A DNA stretch of 14,548 nt from JAUWQU01 sp964605095 (GTDB taxonomy: Bacteria; Planctomycetota; Phycisphaerae; SM23-33). The stretch covers positions 1-14,548 of the forward strand of contig CAZSBS010000117.1 in NCBI GenBank assembly GCA_964605095.1, given 5' to 3'. Below are positions 7,298 through 14,548 of this stretch, in pieces (positions within the stretch are counted from its first letter, which is position 1; each line of letters starts with the position of its first letter). Position numbers and translations under genes: made by a program. Below the pieces are notes generated by a model. It was not told the origin of the DNA, made no database searches, and saw only the letters and a program-made list of their open reading frames with translations.

Positions 7298-7906
7298 ATG
7301 ATTGCGGACATCCCATCGCATACAGTTCTGTTGGCGGCCGAGATCCTGGGCTTCGCGCTGATCGTTTGGCTTGTATGGTCGTTCAACCATCTTGTCCGCG
7401 GCCGAAACCTCATGCGGGAAGGCTGGAGCGGCATCGACGTGCAACTGAAGCGCCGCCACAACCTCATACCCAACCTCGTCGAGTGCGTTCGCGGCTACAG
7501 CCTGCACGAGAAGACGGTCCTGGAGGAGGTGGTCCGCCTTCGCGGCCAGGCCGAGAGCGAGTCGGACCGCCGCGCCTCGGCGCACACTGAAAACGCCCTG
7601 ACCGACCAACTCAAGCAGTTGTTCGCCCTGGCGGAGGCTTACCCGGACCTCAAGGCCGACCGCAATTACCGCCAGTTGATGGATCAGCTCAGCCAGATCG
7701 AAGACCAGATCCAGTATGCCCGCCGCTACTACAACGGGGCCGTGCGAGACTACAACATTCGCTGCCAGGCGTTCCCAAGCAACATTGTGGCCCGCCTTTT
7801 CCACTTCGAGCAGGCGCCGTTTTTCGAGATCGAAACCGCCACCGAGCGGCAGGTGCCCAAGGTGGACCTTGGCCAGGCCGGGCCGGCCGCGACGGGCGAG
7901 GACTGA
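7298..7906 (+). CDS. LemA family membrane protein
   Basis: A 202-residue protein with one N-terminal membrane segment (about 9-29, AAEILGFALIVWLVW) followed by a long alpha-helical domain. The family hallmarks are visible: NHLVRGRNLMREGWSGIDVQLKRR in overall pattern, RHNLIPNLVECVRGY (53-67), YPDLKADRNYRQLMDQL (115-131) and YYNGAVRDYN (144-153). LemA proteins are widespread, and their biochemical role is not established. The start was set at the ATG at 7298, which gives the usual family length; an in-frame ATG at 7250 would overlap the proposed -35 element. It is divergent from dxr and is followed after 31 bp by the DUF2207 gene, a recurrent partner of lemA. Confidence 0.9.
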   Translation: MIADIPSHTVLLAAEILGFALIVWLVWSFNHLVRGRNLMREGWSGIDVQLKRRHNLIPNLVECVRGYSLHEKTVLEEVVRLRGQAESESDRRASAHTENALTDQLKQLFALAEAYPDLKADRNYRQLMDQLSQIEDQIQYARRYYNGAVRDYNIRCQAFPSNIVARLFHFEQAPFFEIETATERQVPKVDLGQAGPAATGED

Positions 7907-7937
7907 TGCGGTAACCCTGAGAGTGGGAGAGTCGAAG

Positions 7938-10048
7938 ATGCGAAATCCGGGAATAATGGCGGCGGCGCTGCTGGCGGCCTTGTCCGGCCTCACCTGCGCT
8001 GCGGGCGAGCTGCCGGCCGATGAGCGAATACTGGATTACCACGCGGATATCGTAGTCGCCAAGGACTCCTCGATAACGGTGACCGAGACGATCAAGGTCC
8101 GCAGCGAGGGCGATAAGATCAAGCGCGGCATCTACCGTGATTTGCCGACCGACTACGTCAATCCGGGAAAAGGCAAGACGCGGGTCGGCTACGACGTGCT
8201 GAGCGTCCAGCGCGACGGAAAGGATGAGCCGTGGCACGCGGACAGCAGCCAGCTTGGCTATAAGCGGGTATACATCGGAGACAAAGACACTCTCCTGAAG
8301 AATGGCGTCTACACCTACACGCTCAAGTACCGCCCGACGCGTACGGTGCTGGGCTTCTTCGAGAAGCACGATGAGCTTTACTGGAACGTTACCGGCAACG
8401 AGTGGGCATTCCCCATCGACAAGGCCTCGGCCACGGTGACGCTGCCCGATGGCGTGCCGCTGGAGCAGGTCACGCACGAGGCATACACTGGCGCCAAGGG
8501 GGCCAAGGGCAAAGATTACAAGTCCGAGGTGGACGCTGAGGGCAAGGTCCAGTTCCGCACAACTCGCCCGCTGCCTGCGGGCGAGGGGCTGACGATAGTA
8601 ACGACCTTCCCCAAGGGCTTCGTGACGCCGCCGACAAAGGCCGAGGCGACTGTGAACTTCCTGCGCGACAACGCCATGATCCTGGTCGGCCTGGTTGGGG
8701 TGGTCGTGGTGGTGGGGTACTATGGGGTCGTGTGGCTCTACGTCGGGCGCGACCCAGCCAAGGGCGTCATTTTCCCGCAATTCGAGCCCCCGGCCGGGAT
8801 GGACCCCGCCTCCGTCCGCTACGTGCTGAAAATGGGCTACGACAAGACGTGCCTGGCTGCCGAGGTGCTCGGCCTGGCGGTCAAGCGGCGCCTGCGGATC
8901 GAGGACGACGACGGCGATTACAAGCTGGAAAGCGACAACCGCGCCGCCAATAACGGCCTGAGCCGCGGCGAGATGAAGGTCGAAAGCCGGCTCTTCGCTC
9001 AAGGCGGCAGTATCGAGCTGCGCAAGAGCAACCACACGATCTTCAGTGATGTCATCAAGGGCCTCAAGGCCGCCCTGGCCGACGAGTACAAGGGCAAGCT
9101 CTTTAAGACCAACATCGGCTGGTTCATCCCAGGCGCGTTCTTGACGGGCCTGACGATAGTCGGCATCGGTCTGGTCGAGCTTCTCGGAGGAGGCAATCCG
9201 GCCCCACTTTTTCTGGGCGTCTGGCTAACGATCTGGACATTCGCCTGCGTGGGGCTCCTGCGAGGGGTCATCTCGAAATGGGCGGAGGTCCGCAGTTCAA
9301 AGGGTCTGGGTATGGTCACGTCTCTGGGAGGGGCGATATTCATAACGCTTTTCGCGCTCCCTTTTCTCGCCGGCGAGGCCGTCGCCCTGGGCATACTGGT
9401 CTACACGACTAGCATCTGGCTGCTGCCGATCCTCATCGTCCTGATCGTGGCGAACGCGTGGTTCTTCCAGCTTCTCAAGCAGCCCACAATCGAGGGCCGC
9501 AAGATAATGGACCAGATCGAGGGTTTCCGCATGTACNNNNNNNNNNNNNNNNNNNNNNNNNNNNNNNNNNNNNNNNNNNNNNNNNNNNNNNNNNNNNNNN
9601 NNNNNNNNNNNNNNNNNNNNNNNNNNNNNNNNNNNNGCCCACAATCGAGGGCCGCAAGATAATGGACCAGATCGAGGGTTTCCGCATGTACTTGGCCACG
9701 GCCGAGCGGGACCTGCTGGAGTCGGCGACGCCGCCGGAGCGGACGCCGGAATTGTTCGAGAAGTTCCTGCCGTTCGCCCTCGCGCTGGGCGTGGAGAACC
9801 GCTGGGCTGAGAAATTTGACGATGTGCTTGCCCGCGCCGCAACCGCAGCCGAGGGCGGCTACAGCCCGGCATGGTATCACGGCGGGGCGTGGAGCACCTT
9901 TGGCGCGGCGGCCTTTGCCGGCTCGCTGGGCAGTTCGCTTTCCTCTGCCCTGTCCAGTGCCTCGACCGCTCCGGGTTCCTCCAGCGGCTCAGGCGGCGGA
10001 GGATCATCGGGCGGTGGCGGCGGTGGCGGCGGCGGGGGAGGTTGGTGA
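7938..10048 (+). CDS. DUF2207 domain membrane protein, interrupted by an assembly gap
   Basis: As written, the frame is broken by 100 N. After removing the Ns and one 55-bp duplicate it is a continuous 651-residue protein. It has a signal peptide (about 1-22), then the extracytoplasmic DUF2207 domain (about 28-240: ILDYHADIVVAKDSSITVTE, RGIYRDLPTDY, YWNVTGNEWAFPI). A membrane segment lies at about 246-268 and a cytoplasmic part up to about 390. Membrane segments follow near 395-417, 423-443, 461-477 and 483-510. The last residues form a Ser/Gly-rich tail that becomes nearly pure glycine and ends in tryptophan, as is common in this family. GGGAG lies eight bases before the ATG. The function is unknown; the pairing with lemA suggests a shared envelope role. 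The stop TGA overlaps a possible GTG start of the next gene. Confidence 0.9.
9482..9536 (+). repeat. Left copy of a 55-bp direct repeat at the gap edge
   Basis: This 55-bp segment ends exactly where the N run begins and is identical to 9637-9691. It encodes PTIEGRKIMDQIEGFRMY in the DUF2207 frame. It is best explained as the end of one contig that overlaps the start of the next. Confidence 0.95.
9537..9636. other. Assembly gap of exactly 100 N
   Basis: A run of 100 N, the usual placeholder for a gap of unknown size. Both flanks carry the same 55 bp. The true distance is therefore probably minus 55 bp, meaning overlap and no missing sequence. Confidence 0.98.
9637..9691 (+). repeat. Right copy of the 55-bp direct repeat at the gap edge
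   Basis: This copy begins at the first base after the N run and matches 9482-9536 base for base. The offset between copies is 155 bp, which is not a multiple of three, so the frame changes across the gap as written. Deleting 155 bp restores the frame. Confidence 0.95.
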
Positions 10049-10071
10049 ACGAAATGGGTGAAGAAGGCGAC

Positions 10072-10605
10072 ATGAACGACCAACGATTCGAATACGACGA
10101 GATCGTCTTCAAGGGCCGGGTGGCCGAGGTACATAAGGTCGGCGTGAGAATGCCCGACGGGCGAGTGGTTCAGCGCGACTGGATTCGCTATAACGGCGCG
10201 GCCGTGATTCTGCCGATTCTTGATGATGGATCTATCGTGCTGATCCGGAATTACCGCTTCGCGGTCGAGGAAACGCTCTACGAGCTCCCGGCCGGGATGC
10301 TCGAGGCCGGCGAGAACCCAGCCGTCGGGGCCGCTCGCGAGTTGACCGAGGAGACCGGCTACTCCGCCGGGCGGCTGGAAAAGCTTGGCCAGTACTATAC
10401 CGGCCCCGGCTCTTGCAACGAATTGATGCATGCGTTTGTGGCGACGAACCTCTCGGCCGGGCCGCAGAAGCTCGAAGCTTACGAGCAGATCGAGGCCGTG
10501 GCGGTCAGCGACGCCGACGTTCGCGCTATGGTCGCCGACGGGCGGATTCACGACGCAAAGACGATCGCCACGCTGGGCCTGTGGTGGCTGAAGAAGGGCA
10601 TGTAG
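10072..10605 (+). CDS. NUDIX hydrolase, ADP-ribose pyrophosphatase type
   Basis: A 177-residue cytoplasmic enzyme. The Nudix box runs from G75 to Y97: G75, E81, then REL at 89-91, EE at 93-94 and G96, with correct spacing. It binds the divalent metal and hydrolyses a nucleoside diphosphate linked to another moiety. A proline about 15 residues after the box (GPGSCNE, P112) and the N-terminal layout resemble NudF-type ADP-ribose pyrophosphatases, so ADP-ribose or a related sugar nucleotide is the likely substrate. The ATG at 10072 is preceded by AAGAAGG, four bases away. ATG 10054 and GTG 10045, the latter overlapping the DUF2207 stop, are in-frame alternatives served by GGAGG at 10037-10041. 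The tight spacing implies cotranscription with lemA and DUF2207. Confidence 0.9.
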   Translation: MNDQRFEYDEIVFKGRVAEVHKVGVRMPDGRVVQRDWIRYNGAAVILPILDDGSIVLIRNYRFAVEETLYELPAGMLEAGENPAVGAARELTEETGYSAGRLEKLGQYYTGPGSCNELMHAFVATNLSAGPQKLEAYEQIEAVAVSDADVRAMVADGRIHDAKTIATLGLWWLKKGM

Positions 10606-10636
10606 TATGGTGAATCGGATAGACTTAAGACAGGCG

Positions 10637-10642
10637 TATGAT
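10637..10642 (+). promoter_or_regulatory. -10-like element TATGAT before the rhomboid gene
   Basis: TATGAT matches the -10 consensus at five of six positions and would start transcription near 10649, just before the GGGAGG ribosome-binding site. No -35 hexamer is evident. The surrounding 11-mer GCGTATGATTG recurs at 13286-13296, upstream of the response-regulator gene. Confidence 0.25.
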
Positions 10643-10665
10643 TGACGGGTGGGAGGCCCGTTGGG

Positions 10666-11577
10666 ATGGGTTTGCATGATAGGCCATATATGAGAGACGA
10701 CGACGCCCCCGCCGGCGGTGGAGGCTTCATGCGCGGCATGTCCGTGGGTCTGCCAAAGCCCTCCAAGACCGTCAAGTGGCTGTTGATTATCAACGCGGTG
10801 GCGTTCGTGGTTCAGCAGGTGTTCCTGCTGGGTTTCAAGATCGACATCAGCCGTTGGTTTGGCGCTACGGTGGGGGGGTTCTGGCAGATATGGCGGTACG
10901 GGACGTTCCAGTTTCTCCACGATCCGTACTCGCTCATGCACATTGGGTTGAACATGCTCGGGCTGTACATGCTCGGTACGCCGCTGGAGCAGTTGTGGGG
11001 CTCGCGGCGGTTCTTGCGGTTTTACCTTAGCTGCGGAGTGGTAGCCGGGTTGGCGTACGTGATACTGGGTGCTATCTTCCGCATTCCGGCAGGCTTTCCG
11101 CTGATCGGGGCTTCGGGCGGCATATATGGAATCCTGCTCGCCTGCGCCGTGCTCTTTCCGCACTTCAAGCTGATCTTCTTCCTGTTCCCCGTTCCGATCC
11201 GCCTGGCCGCGGCAATCATCTTCGGCGCGATGATCTTCATGACGCTCCAAGTCCTGGCCGGAAGCCCAAGAGGCGCGTTGGAAAACGGCGAGTTCTGGTC
11301 GAGCGTTGCCCATCTCGGCGGGGCGGGCATGGCGGCGATCTGGCTGTGGGTTATCCCGCGATTCCAGGGCTCCGCGCAAGGGGTCATCCGGCGAGCAAAC
11401 CACGGCGCGTGGGAGCGCAAGATGCAACGTCAACGAGCCGATCAGGCCGATATCGACAGAATACTCGACAAGATCCGCCTCGAAGGACTCGCAAGCCTCA
11501 CGCGAAAGGAAAAGCACACGCTCAAGCAGGCCACCCTCAGGCAGCAAAAGGCAGACCGCGACATATCACGGCTGTGA
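10666..11577 (+). CDS. Rhomboid family intramembrane serine protease
   Basis: A 303-residue polytopic membrane protein. The catalytic serine is in IGASGGIYG (S150) and the catalytic histidine in SVAHLGGAG (H216). The oxyanion-side motif HIGLN is at 92-96. About six membrane helices lie between residues 37 and 232. The N-terminal 30 residues are Gly- and Asp-rich and probably disordered. After the last helix a charged cytoplasmic tail (about 235-303) contains DIDRILDKI and SLTRKEKHTL, which resembles the short C-terminal domain found on many bacterial rhomboids. The ATG at 10666 has GGGAGG nine bases before it, better than the TTG at 10642 or the ATG at 10690. The gene follows the NUDIX gene by 60 bp. 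The substrate is unknown. Confidence 0.93.
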   Translation: MGLHDRPYMRDDDAPAGGGGFMRGMSVGLPKPSKTVKWLLIINAVAFVVQQVFLLGFKIDISRWFGATVGGFWQIWRYGTFQFLHDPYSLMHIGLNMLGLYMLGTPLEQLWGSRRFLRFYLSCGVVAGLAYVILGAIFRIPAGFPLIGASGGIYGILLACAVLFPHFKLIFFLFPVPIRLAAAIIFGAMIFMTLQVLAGSPRGALENGEFWSSVAHLGGAGMAAIWLWVIPRFQGSAQGVIRRANHGAWERKMQRQRADQADIDRILDKIRLEGLASLTRKEKHTLKQATLRQQKADRDISRL

Positions 11578-11613
11578 CGCGGGTGGGGGGCTTCGGCCGA
11601 AACAAAGAAGAAG

Positions 11614-11774
11614 TTCTCAACGCAGAAAACGCGGAGAACCCAGAGAAATGCCAAATGAGGAATGCCACGAATGACGAATGCCACCATCCCCGGCCGGGCT
11701 GTGCCTGGTGGCATTTCTTGGCATTTCTTGGCATTCATCATTCTGGATTCTTCCGCGCTCTCTGCGATGAAGAA
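11614..11774. repeat. Imperfect long inverted repeat (foldback element) upstream of thrC
   Basis: Nearly all of the 232 bp between the rhomboid gene and thrC is an imperfect inverted repeat with arms of about 70 bp (11614-11686 and 11706-11774). The innermost 10 bp are perfect: AATGCCACCA (11677-11686) against TGGTGGCATT (11706-11715). The 19-nt loop contains the palindrome CCCGGCCGGG. Further out, AATGCC motifs and then CGCAGA...CGCGGA motifs recur in the same order on the opposite strand. Within each arm the motifs are also loosely tandem (TTGGCATTTC twice in the right arm). No coding capacity. It may be a terminator for the rhomboid gene, a transposon-derived foldback (MITE-like), or a dispersed genomic repeat. 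Confidence 0.7.
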
Positions 11775-11809
11775 GCTTTAAGGGCGACATTTGCAGTGCA
11801 GGGCGTACG

Positions 11810-13207
11810 ATGAAATACATCTCCACCAGAGGACAAATCGACCCGATCGACTTCCAGCAGGCCGTCCTTATGGGCCTGGCCGACGACGGCGGACTCGTCA
11901 TCCCGCAGTCCATCCCGGATGTCCGAGACCGGCTCGATGGCTGGCGAAAGCTCAGCTACCGCGAACTCGCCTTCGAGGTCATCCGCCTGTTCGCCACGGA
12001 CATCCCAGAGCAGAACCTTCGCGAACTGATCGACCGCACCTACGGCGGTGCGTTTCCTGACGGCGTCGCGCCGGTTGTCCGCGCGGGCGACCTGACGATT
12101 ATGGAGCTCTTCCACGGGCCAACACTGGCGTTCAAGGACGTGGCGCTGCAACTGTTGGGCAACCTCTTCGAGTACATCCTGGCCAGGCGGCAGGGGGCCA
12201 TGAACATCCTGGCCGCCACCAGCGGCGACACGGGCAGCGCGGCCATCTATGGCGTTCGCGGGCGACGGGGGATTCGTATCTTCGTCATGCACCCGGCCGG
12301 GGCCGTCTCGCCCATCCAGGAACGGCAGATGACGACCGTCCTGGACGACAACGTCCACAACCTTGCCGTCGGGGGCTCCTTCGACGACTGCCAGAACATT
12401 ATGAAGTCGCTCGCCGGCGACCTGGAGTTCAAGCGGACCTACAACCTCGGCGCGGTCAACAGCGTCAACTGGGCTCGCGTGCTGGCTCAGATCGTCTACT
12501 ACTTCCGGGCAGCGTTTGTCGTCTGCGAGGCGGCCGGGTCAAAGTCGGCGGCCGTCTGTGTGCCGACGGGCAACTTCGGCAACGTCCTGGCAGGGTGGTA
12601 CGCTGTTCAGATGGGCGCGCCGATTGGCCGGCTCATCCTGGCCACCAACAGCAACGACATCCTCTCGCGGTTCTTCAACTCCGGCGAGTATTCGCTGGGC
12701 AAGGTCGCCCAGACGCTCGCGCCGTCGATGGACATCCAGGTGGCGAGCAACTTCGAGCGGTATCTCTATTACCGCGCCGGCTCGTCGCCTGCCGTACTGA
12801 CCGCACTGATGGGCCAGTTCCGCCAGACCGGCGCCCTGCGGGTGGCGCCAGACGGCAGGGGGGCGGTGGACCCGCTTTTCGCGTCCGCCTCGGCTGACGA
12901 ACAGCAAATCCTCGACGCCATCCGCACCACGTGGCGGGACCACAAGTACCTTCTGGACCCTCACAGCGCCGTCGGTGTCTCGGTTGCCCGACGGCTGGCC
13001 GGGGGCATCGACGGGCCTATCGTCTGCCTGGCCACGGCCCACCCGGCCAAGTTCCCCGCCGCAATCCGGCGAGCCACCGGCGAGGACCTCGCCCATCATC
13101 CCGACATCGACGGGCTGATGGACCTGCCGACCCGCTGCATTGCCGTGCCCAACGACGAACAGGCCATCCGCCGGTTCATCGGAGAGACGCTGGCCGGTAG
13201 CCGGTAG
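11810..13207 (+). CDS. thrC: Threonine synthase
   Basis: A 465-residue cytoplasmic pyridoxal-phosphate enzyme that converts O-phospho-L-homoserine to L-threonine. The N-terminal KYISTRGQ and DDGGLVIP segments are typical. The PLP-binding lysine is K109 in HGPTLAFKDVALQLLG. The phosphate-binding loop TSGDTGSAA is at 137-145, and VNSVNWARVLAQIVYYF and VPTGNFGNVLAGW are also conserved. Length and layout match the longer bacterial and plant-unlike ThrC branch. The ATG at 11810 is the natural start, with only a weak CAGGG upstream. The gene stands alone, without hom or thrB in view, and follows the foldback repeat by about 35 bp. Confidence 0.96.
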   Translation: MKYISTRGQIDPIDFQQAVLMGLADDGGLVIPQSIPDVRDRLDGWRKLSYRELAFEVIRLFATDIPEQNLRELIDRTYGGAFPDGVAPVVRAGDLTIMELFHGPTLAFKDVALQLLGNLFEYILARRQGAMNILAATSGDTGSAAIYGVRGRRGIRIFVMHPAGAVSPIQERQMTTVLDDNVHNLAVGGSFDDCQNIMKSLAGDLEFKRTYNLGAVNSVNWARVLAQIVYYFRAAFVVCEAAGSKSAAVCVPTGNFGNVLAGWYAVQMGAPIGRLILATNSNDILSRFFNSGEYSLGKVAQTLAPSMDIQVASNFERYLYYRAGSSPAVLTALMGQFRQTGALRVAPDGRGAVDPLFASASADEQQILDAIRTTWRDHKYLLDPHSAVGVSVARRLAGGIDGPIVCLATAHPAKFPAAIRRATGEDLAHHPDIDGLMDLPTRCIAVPNDEQAIRRFIGETLAGSR

Positions 13208-13288
13208 CCAGGTTCCGCCGTTTTCTTCCGCCTGCCTTTTGGCTCGCGAAAAAAGCCCCGCCGGCGTACTATGCCGCGGCGTGTAGCG

Positions 13289-13294
13289 TATGAT
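13289..13294 (+). promoter_or_regulatory. -10-like element TATGAT before the response-regulator gene
   Basis: TATGAT matches the -10 consensus at five of six positions, with no evident -35. It would start transcription near 13301, about 45 nt before the TTG start. It shares the 11-mer GCGTATGATTG with the site before the rhomboid gene. Confidence 0.25.
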
Positions 13295-13345
13295 TGCACA
13301 GGCGGCCAAAGTAGGCCGTCGCGCTCGGACGGAAAGGGCCGAACA

Positions 13346-14548
13346 TTGGAAGCGGCTGACCTCGAAGGCGCCAGCGCGGAACAGGCCGTTGTGCTCGTTG
13401 TTGACGACGACGAGGCCGTGCGGTCGCTGCTGGCCACCATCCTGCGCAAGACGGGCGAGCTGCTCATCGTCGAGGCCCGCGACGGCGTGGAGGCCCAGAA
13501 GGTGCTGCGCGCCAGGCACGTTGACGTGGCCATAATCGACCTGCTCATGCCGCGGATGGACGGGCTGTCGCTGATGGCTTGGGGCCGGCAGGAAAAGATC
13601 GACACCACCTGGATAATACTCTCGGGGCGGGCGACGTTCTCCGACGCGGTCCAGGCCGTGCAGATCGGAGTTTACGACTTCATTCTCAAGCCGCTTTCCT
13701 CGCCGGAATCGCTGGTGATGCGGGTGCGCAACGCCGTTCGCCAGCGGCGCCTTGCGGCCGAGCGGGAGCATCTCACGGCCGACCTGGAAATCCGCAACGC
13801 CCAGCTTCACGAGCAGGTCTCGCAACTCCAGGAGGCCTGCCGCCTGCTCAGCCTCCAGCAGGAGACGATCAACGAGGACCTCCACCGGGCCGAGCTTATC
13901 CAGCGGGCGCTTCTGCCGTTCACCCCGCCGCCGCTTGGCAACTTCGCGGTGGACGCGATCTATCGCCCATGCAGCGATGTCGGCGGCGACCTTTACGACG
14001 TGGTCCGCCTCGACGACCGCTACGTGGTCGCCTACGTTGCCGACGCGGCCGGGCACGGCGTGAGTGCCGCCATGCTGGCGGTGCTGCTGAAGCAGCGCAT
14101 TGGCATGGTCGACTCGGAAACGCGGCGTCCGATCGCCCCGGCTGTGGTTCTAAGCCGCGTCAATTCGCACATCCGCCACGAGTGCAGCGCGCCGGGCCTG
14201 TTCATCACGGCGGCGTATTGCCTGCTGGACGTCGAGGCCCCCGAGATAACCGTCGCGTCGGCGGGCCATCCGCCGATTATCGTGCTGCGGCACGACGGAT
14301 CCCGCGAGATGGTCTACCACACCGGCCCGGCCCTTGGCATATCGTCCGATGCCGTGTTCTCCCAGAAGACGCTCCACCTCGATGCCGGCGACCGCGTGCT
14401 GCTGTACACCGACGGGCTTTACGACCTGGCCGATCCGTCCGGCAAACCGCCCGGCGAGGCCGTTGCGGATGTCCTGGCCGGGCTTTCGGGCGACGGGTGG
14501 GAGCAGCTTCACCAGATGCTCAACATCGCAGCCAGGCGGCGAGGAGAC
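13346..14548 (+). CDS. Response regulator fused to a SpoIIE/PP2C-type serine phosphatase, 3'-truncated
   Basis: The frame is open to the window end, 401 residues. The receiver domain (about 15-132) has the acidic pocket D20-D22, the phosphoacceptor D65 in AIIDLLMPRMDG, S93 and K115. A helical, probably coiled-coil linker (about 135-190) leads to a PPM/SpoIIE phosphatase domain. That domain carries DVGGDLYD (211-218), VADAAGHGVSAAM (232-244), SAGHPP (305-310) and LLYTDGLYD (352-360). The visible end, ARRRGD, is probably the start of the final metal-binding motif, so only a short tail should be missing. This is the RsbU/RssB-like design in which phosphorylation controls dephosphorylation of an anti-sigma-factor antagonist. 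The TTG at 13346 was chosen because AAAGGG precedes it by seven bases; GTG 13391 and ATG 13271 are alternatives. No partner kinase or antagonist is in view. Confidence 0.9.
   Translation, partial: MEAADLEGASAEQAVVLVVDDDEAVRSLLATILRKTGELLIVEARDGVEAQKVLRARHVDVAIIDLLMPRMDGLSLMAWGRQEKIDTTWIILSGRATFSDAVQAVQIGVYDFILKPLSSPESLVMRVRNAVRQRRLAAEREHLTADLEIRNAQLHEQVSQLQEACRLLSLQQETINEDLHRAELIQRALLPFTPPPLGNFAVDAIYRPCSDVGGDLYDVVRLDDRYVVAYVADAAGHGVSAAMLAVLLKQRIGMVDSETRRPIAPAVVLSRVNSHIRHECSAPGLFITAAYCLLDVEAPEITVASAGHPPIIVLRHDGSREMVYHTGPALGISSDAVFSQKTLHLDAGDRVLLYTDGLYDLADPSGKPPGEAVADVLAGLSGDGWEQLHQMLNIAARRRGD

Noticed and set aside
7159..7473. N-terminal extension of Dxr
   Set aside because: The extra residues would overlap the start of lemA and the divergent promoters. 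The canonical Dxr N-terminus begins at the GTG at 7158.
7689..9035. 448-residue minus-strand frame
   Set aside because: It overlaps lemA and the DUF2207 gene on the opposite strand and has a His- and Gln-rich, low-information composition with no domain.
9482..9691. A true tandem duplication or mobile-element target duplication
   Set aside because: The two copies meet a 100-N placeholder exactly at its edges, and removing one copy restores the frame. Contig overlap is the simpler explanation.
9877..11547. 556-residue minus-strand frame with a long proline run
   Set aside because: It is antisense to the NUDIX and rhomboid genes. The proline run is simply the complement of the glycine-rich tail of the DUF2207 gene, and no domain is recognisable.
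11614..11774. CRISPR array
   Set aside because: The short AATGCC motifs recur, but the arrangement is mirrored and not a set of identical direct repeats with unique equal-length spacers. No cas genes are present.
12539..14056. 505-residue minus-strand frame
   Set aside because: It is antisense to both thrC and the response-regulator gene, which are supported by many catalytic motifs. Long shadow frames are expected in GC-rich DNA.

Overview
The window is a GC-rich bacterial scaffold carrying ten protein genes, most of them housekeeping. The best guess for the source is a member of the Planctomycetota. This rests on DnaA: its AAA+ core has a GTCGVGKT Walker A motif and an SRFVAGMVV segment that I associate with planctomycetal DnaA. 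Shine-Dalgarno use is uneven and the intergenic regions are long and repeat-bearing, which fits. The taxonomic call is an inference from protein flavour, not a measurement. A run of exactly 100 N inside one gene shows that this is a scaffolded assembly, probably metagenomic.

Layout. At 1-634 is the 3' end of a GNAT acetyltransferase gene. At 635-888 is the dnaA control region, with a perfect DnaA box next to a good sigma70-type promoter. dnaA follows (889-2316), then two tandem hairpins and a class I SAM methyltransferase (2476-3144). The 635 bp between that gene and the convergent rseP gene holds no convincing gene but several hairpins. On the minus strand lie dxr (non-mevalonate isoprenoid pathway) and, downstream of it, rseP (site-2 intramembrane protease with an unusually large, PDZ-rich extracytoplasmic part). 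A 139-bp divergent promoter region separates dxr from a plus-strand run: lemA, a DUF2207 membrane protein, a NUDIX hydrolase of the ADP-ribose pyrophosphatase type, and a rhomboid protease. An intergenic foldback repeat (about 11614-11774) comes next, then thrC (threonine synthase), and finally a response regulator fused to a SpoIIE/PP2C-type phosphatase, cut by the window end.

How the genes relate. dxr and rseP are a common bacterial neighbourhood. lemA next to a DUF2207 protein is also a recurrent pairing of unknown function in the cell envelope. With rseP and the rhomboid, four of the ten genes encode membrane proteins, two of them intramembrane proteases. A joint role is only a guess.

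The most solid non-trivial observation is that the 100-N gap is flanked by two identical 55-bp copies. Removing one copy plus the Ns (155 bp) restores a single 651-residue DUF2207 reading frame, so the gap is very probably an unmerged contig overlap. The most interesting biological candidates are the foldback element before thrC, the hairpin-rich region between the methyltransferase and rseP, and the compact dnaA control region. I do not see a clear novel multi-gene system.
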